A stretch of 64,000 nucleotides of DNA from Alicyclobacillus acidocaldarius subsp. acidocaldarius Tc-4-1. Its GTDB lineage: Bacteria > Bacillota > Bacilli > Alicyclobacillales > Alicyclobacillaceae. Below are positions 61,669-64,000 of the stretch, in pieces. How positions within the stretch are numbered: position 1 is the stretch's first letter; the number at the start of each line of letters is the position of its first letter. Made by a program: the position numbers and the translations under genes. The stretch is from NCBI RefSeq assembly GCF_000219875.1, contig NC_017167.1, positions 2,565,361 through 2,629,360 on the forward strand, in the 5' to 3' direction. The notes under the pieces were generated by a model, which ran no database searches, was not told the origin of the DNA, and saw only the letters and a list, made by a program, of their open reading frames with translations.

Positions 61669-63777
61669 TCACTTGGTGGACAGATACTGGAACTGATAGA
61701 AGTTGCCCCACGCCCACGGGTTGGGCTGCGCGCCGGTCACCCACGGCTTCTCCAGGTAGAACGTCTCGTTGTAGTAAAGCGGGATGACCCAGGCCTGCTG
61801 CTCAAGCGACGTGACGAGTTTGCCGGCCCACACCGCCGCCTGAGACGAGGTCATGCTGTTTTGCTCGTAGGCCTGCCACATCCGCCACTCGCGCTCCTGC
61901 TCGGACTCGTTCGTGTCCCACCAGGCTTGCACGTCGAGCGCGCCCGTGTTCGTGCCGCCGAGCGTCGTCGTCGCAGACTCCGGCGCGACGAACTCCCACG
62001 CGAGAACGAACGCGGCATGTTTCGCGCTCGCCGTTTTGGCACTCTTCCACTGCTGCACGATTTGGTTCCACTGCTGTTGCAGCGAGGGCGTGCCCGGCGG
62101 ATTCAGAATGGCCTGCCACTGGGCGGGCTGCTCCTTCGTCCACTTGTTGATGATAGCGATGTCCTTTTGCACTTCCTTCTGCAGCGGGATCCAGTCGTTC
62201 CAGCTCACGCCGGTGTTCGGATTCTGCGGGTTGCCGTACTTGGCGACAGACGCCGGATCATACGGCGTGTTGTACCACGGGAGCACGTGCTGCACCTGTT
62301 GCGGTGTCCAACCATAATCGCCAGGGAAGTAGATGCCCTGGCTCGCCTGGATGTCCATGTTGGCCGGCTCGAACCAGTTGACAGCGCCCGCCGCGACGAC
62401 GAATCCGGGTTGGATGCCCTTGAGCGGCCCCTCCCAGACGAGCGCGCTGTAGTCCGCCTGATTTTCCTGGACAATCTTGGTCTGGATTCCGAGGTTCTGC
62501 TGCAGTTCCTGGGAAATGGCCTCGGCGACCGGCACGCCCTGTTGGTTCACGTCTGGCACCGGCGCGTACAAGTACAGAACCGGCAGCCCCTTGCCGTTTG
62601 GATAACCGGCTTCCGCCAAGAGCTTCTTGGCTTCGGCTACGTTCTCAGGCAACCCCTTCTCGTACTTGGCGGCCGGCCAGCCTGGCGTCGAGAACGTGTT
62701 GGTTACGCCGCCCATCCCGTCCAACACGTCCTGCACGATGGGCTGGCGTTCGATGGCCATGGCGATGGCCTGTCGCACCTTCGTGTTGTAATACGGCGAC
62801 GGAATAGCGGAATGGTCCCACTCGAGGTATTCGATGCTGTAATCCGGTGCGACGTGGAGTTGGCTGTTCAAGTTGTGCGTCTTGATGTACTGCAGATCTG
62901 ACGGCGATCCGACGAGCGCGACGTCCAACTTGCCCGCCATGTAGTCCTCCACGGCGACCGTGGTGCCTGGCACCAGGTTGATGACCTTCGCGTTCCCGTG
63001 GTTGACCTCACCGGGATGGCCCACGTATTTCGGGTTCGGCACCAGCGTGATAGTCCCGTTCGGCGTAAACGATTTCACAATGTACGGCCCGTCGCCCACG
63101 AAGTACTGCGGCAGATACCAGTTCGTCGGGTGCGCATTGACCACCTTGGGATCCAGCGGCATCGATGCGGACACCGCCAACTCGCCCAGGATGTAGTGCG
63201 GCGTCGTGGTCGTGATCTGCAACTCATAATTATTGATGACCTTGATGCCCACTTGGCTCGCCGGCACGGCGCCCGAGTGGTACTGATAAGCGTTCTTCAC
63301 GTTGTTGAGCACGCTCGCCCAGAGCTGAGCCTGCGAGTTGGCCGGGTTCAGCTGGCGCATCCATGCGTAATAGAAGTCTTGCGCCGTAACCGGATCCCCG
63401 TTAGACCAGCGCGCGTCGTGGCGCAGGTAGATGGTCCAGGTGAGTCCGTCCTTAGAAAGAGAATAGCCCGAAGCGATTTTCGGCACAATCTGATTTTGTT
63501 GATTGTATCCGTAGAGTCCTTCCAGAATCGTGCCCTGGTCCACCAGGATCTGCGCCGCCCACTGCGACGGATCGAGCGATGAGATACCAGGCGGCGAAGG
63601 ATACGTGATGGTCACGGTTCCATTGGTCCCAGCCGCCCGCACGGGAACCGCCGAAGCTGCGCCGCTGTTGGACGTCGTGCTGTGATTTTGGGCCGAGGTG
63701 GCGCATCCCACGAGACCTCCGCTTGCCACAAGCACAGCGACCGGCACATGCCACTTTCTGAGTTTCCGCTTGGCCAC
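61669..63777 (-). CDS. oppA: Oligopeptide-binding lipoprotein (family 5)
   Basis: The 702-residue protein is larger than usual OppA proteins (about 550-600). It has a basic N-terminus, lipobox LVGC (Cys25), a Ser/Thr/Asn linker, and the family-5 core: VPKIASGYSLSKDGLTWTIYLR, DPVTAQDFYYAWMR, SPYYNTKVRQAIAMAIER and PGWPAAKYEKGLPENVAEAK. Extra segments rich in Trp, Pro and Gln lie in the C-terminal half. It captures peptides outside the membrane. The start GTG 63777 is chosen because AAGGAG lies eight bases upstream; the longer frame to 63834 is not needed. Confidence 0.9.
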   Translation of the reverse strand: MAKRKLRKWHVPVAVLVASGGLVGCATSAQNHSTTSNSGAASAVPVRAAGTNGTVTITYPSPPGISSLDPSQWAAQILVDQGTILEGLYGYNQQNQIVPKIASGYSLSKDGLTWTIYLRHDARWSNGDPVTAQDFYYAWMRQLNPANSQAQLWASVLNNVKNAYQYHSGAVPASQVGIKVINNYELQITTTTPHYILGELAVSASMPLDPKVVNAHPTNWYLPQYFVGDGPYIVKSFTPNGTITLVPNPKYVGHPGEVNHGNAKVINLVPGTTVAVEDYMAGKLDVALVGSPSDLQYIKTHNLNSQLHVAPDYSIEYLEWDHSAIPSPYYNTKVRQAIAMAIERQPIVQDVLDGMGGVTNTFSTPGWPAAKYEKGLPENVAEAKKLLAEAGYPNGKGLPVLYLYAPVPDVNQQGVPVAEAISQELQQNLGIQTKIVQENQADYSALVWEGPLKGIQPGFVVAAGAVNWFEPANMDIQASQGIYFPGDYGWTPQQVQHVLPWYNTPYDPASVAKYGNPQNPNTGVSWNDWIPLQKEVQKDIAIINKWTKEQPAQWQAILNPPGTPSLQQQWNQIVQQWKSAKTASAKHAAFVLAWEFVAPESATTTLGGTNTGALDVQAWWDTNESEQEREWRMWQAYEQNSMTSSQAAVWAGKLVTSLEQQAWVIPLYYNETFYLEKPWVTGAQPNPWAWGNFYQFQYLSTK

Positions 63778-63931
63778 GTTGCTCACTCCTTCTTCCTGTG
63801 TCTTGGTGTTTTCGCCCGTCGAGAACGCTTTCAACGACCCCCATCATGCCTCATGCGATTCATGCACCGCCCAGGCCTGGACGCGTACACCACCCCCTGA
63901 TCCCCTTCCAGCGGAGTGGAATCAAGGCGCA

Positions 63932-63963
63932 CAAATCGATTTGCCTTTAGACAAAACGATTTG
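63932..63963. promoter_or_regulatory. Tandem operator-like palindromes upstream of opp operon
   Basis: CAAATCGATTTG (63932-63943) is a perfect 12-base palindrome. CAAAACGATTTG (63952-63963) is a near copy exactly 20 bases further, or about two turns of the helix. The pair lies about 155-185 bases before the oppA start in an AT-rich tract. Confidence 0.5.
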
Positions 63964-63967
63964 GCTG

Positions 63968-63993
63968 ATGTCTCAAACATAAAATTGAGACAT
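63968..63993. repeat. Inverted repeat at the right edge
   Basis: ATGTCTCAA (63968-63976) and TTGAGACAT (63985-63993) form a perfect nine-base inverted repeat with an eight-base AT-rich centre. It could be an additional operator or belong to a gene beyond the window. No T-run follows on either side within view. Confidence 0.4.
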
Positions 63994-64000
63994 GCCAAAA

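Overview
The window looks like chromosomal DNA of a thermoacidophilic, spore-forming, hopanoid-making Firmicute, most probably Alicyclobacillus and close to A. acidocaldarius. The reasons are the high GC content, strong Shine-Dalgarno sites with many GTG/TTG starts, a 631-residue squalene-hopene cyclase with its DxDD motif at residues 374-377, a GerA-type germination operon, a phosphosulfolactate synthase and a secreted acid peptidase of the eqolisin (G1) family. I saw no rRNA, tRNA, CRISPR array, insertion sequence or phage genes; it reads as ordinary core and metabolic chromosome with densely packed operons.

Layout. 1-2756: assimilatory sulfate reduction (cysH, cysI running off the left edge) diverging from a siroheme synthase gene. 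2707-8164: an envelope glycosylation block (GT-C, polyprenyl-phosphate GT2 and GT39 genes) diverging from galU, with a striking array of nine 11-bp-spaced half-sites between them. 8197-15406: MFS drug exporter with membrane-fusion partner, a class B penicillin-binding protein, a GT2 enzyme and an NlpC/P60 cell-wall hydrolase. 15731-22639: phosphosulfolactate synthase and a VOC protein, a ger operon (A, C, small ORF, B) and htrA.

22769-33507 carries a nine-gene run, dxs-fni-hpnH-hpnG-hpnA-shc-hpnC-hpnD-hpnE. It leads from 1-deoxyxylulose phosphate and isoprenoid isomerisation through presqualene-PP, hydroxysqualene and squalene to hopene and its adenosyl/ribosyl side chain. 33823-40776: a small membrane protein, the G1 acid peptidase, an acyltransferase-3 protein, an Aas-like acyl-ACP/phospholipid enzyme with a degenerate acyltransferase half, and oligoendopeptidase F. 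41228-43401: two tandem two-domain multicopper-oxidase paralogues, each lacking exactly the copper motifs that the other keeps.

43504-51765 is a pectin/oligogalacturonide-type operon (GH28, two ABC permeases, binding protein, alpha/beta hydrolase, Gfo/Idh oxidoreductase). It diverges from its own LacI-type regulator, with three matching operators between them. One permease has an apparent one-base frameshift near its C-terminus, and the binding-protein gene has a low-GC central segment. 51794-57738: flavin reductase, exonuclease/nucleotidyltransferase pair, a divergent glutamine-synthetase-like protein, amtB with a GlnR/TnrA-like site near -50, and a HAD phosphatase. 57783-63777: an oppABCDF peptide transporter, with tandem operator-like palindromes upstream.

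The strongest candidate for something undescribed is the complementary multicopper oxidase pair. The response-regulator-like array at 7213-7308 comes second.
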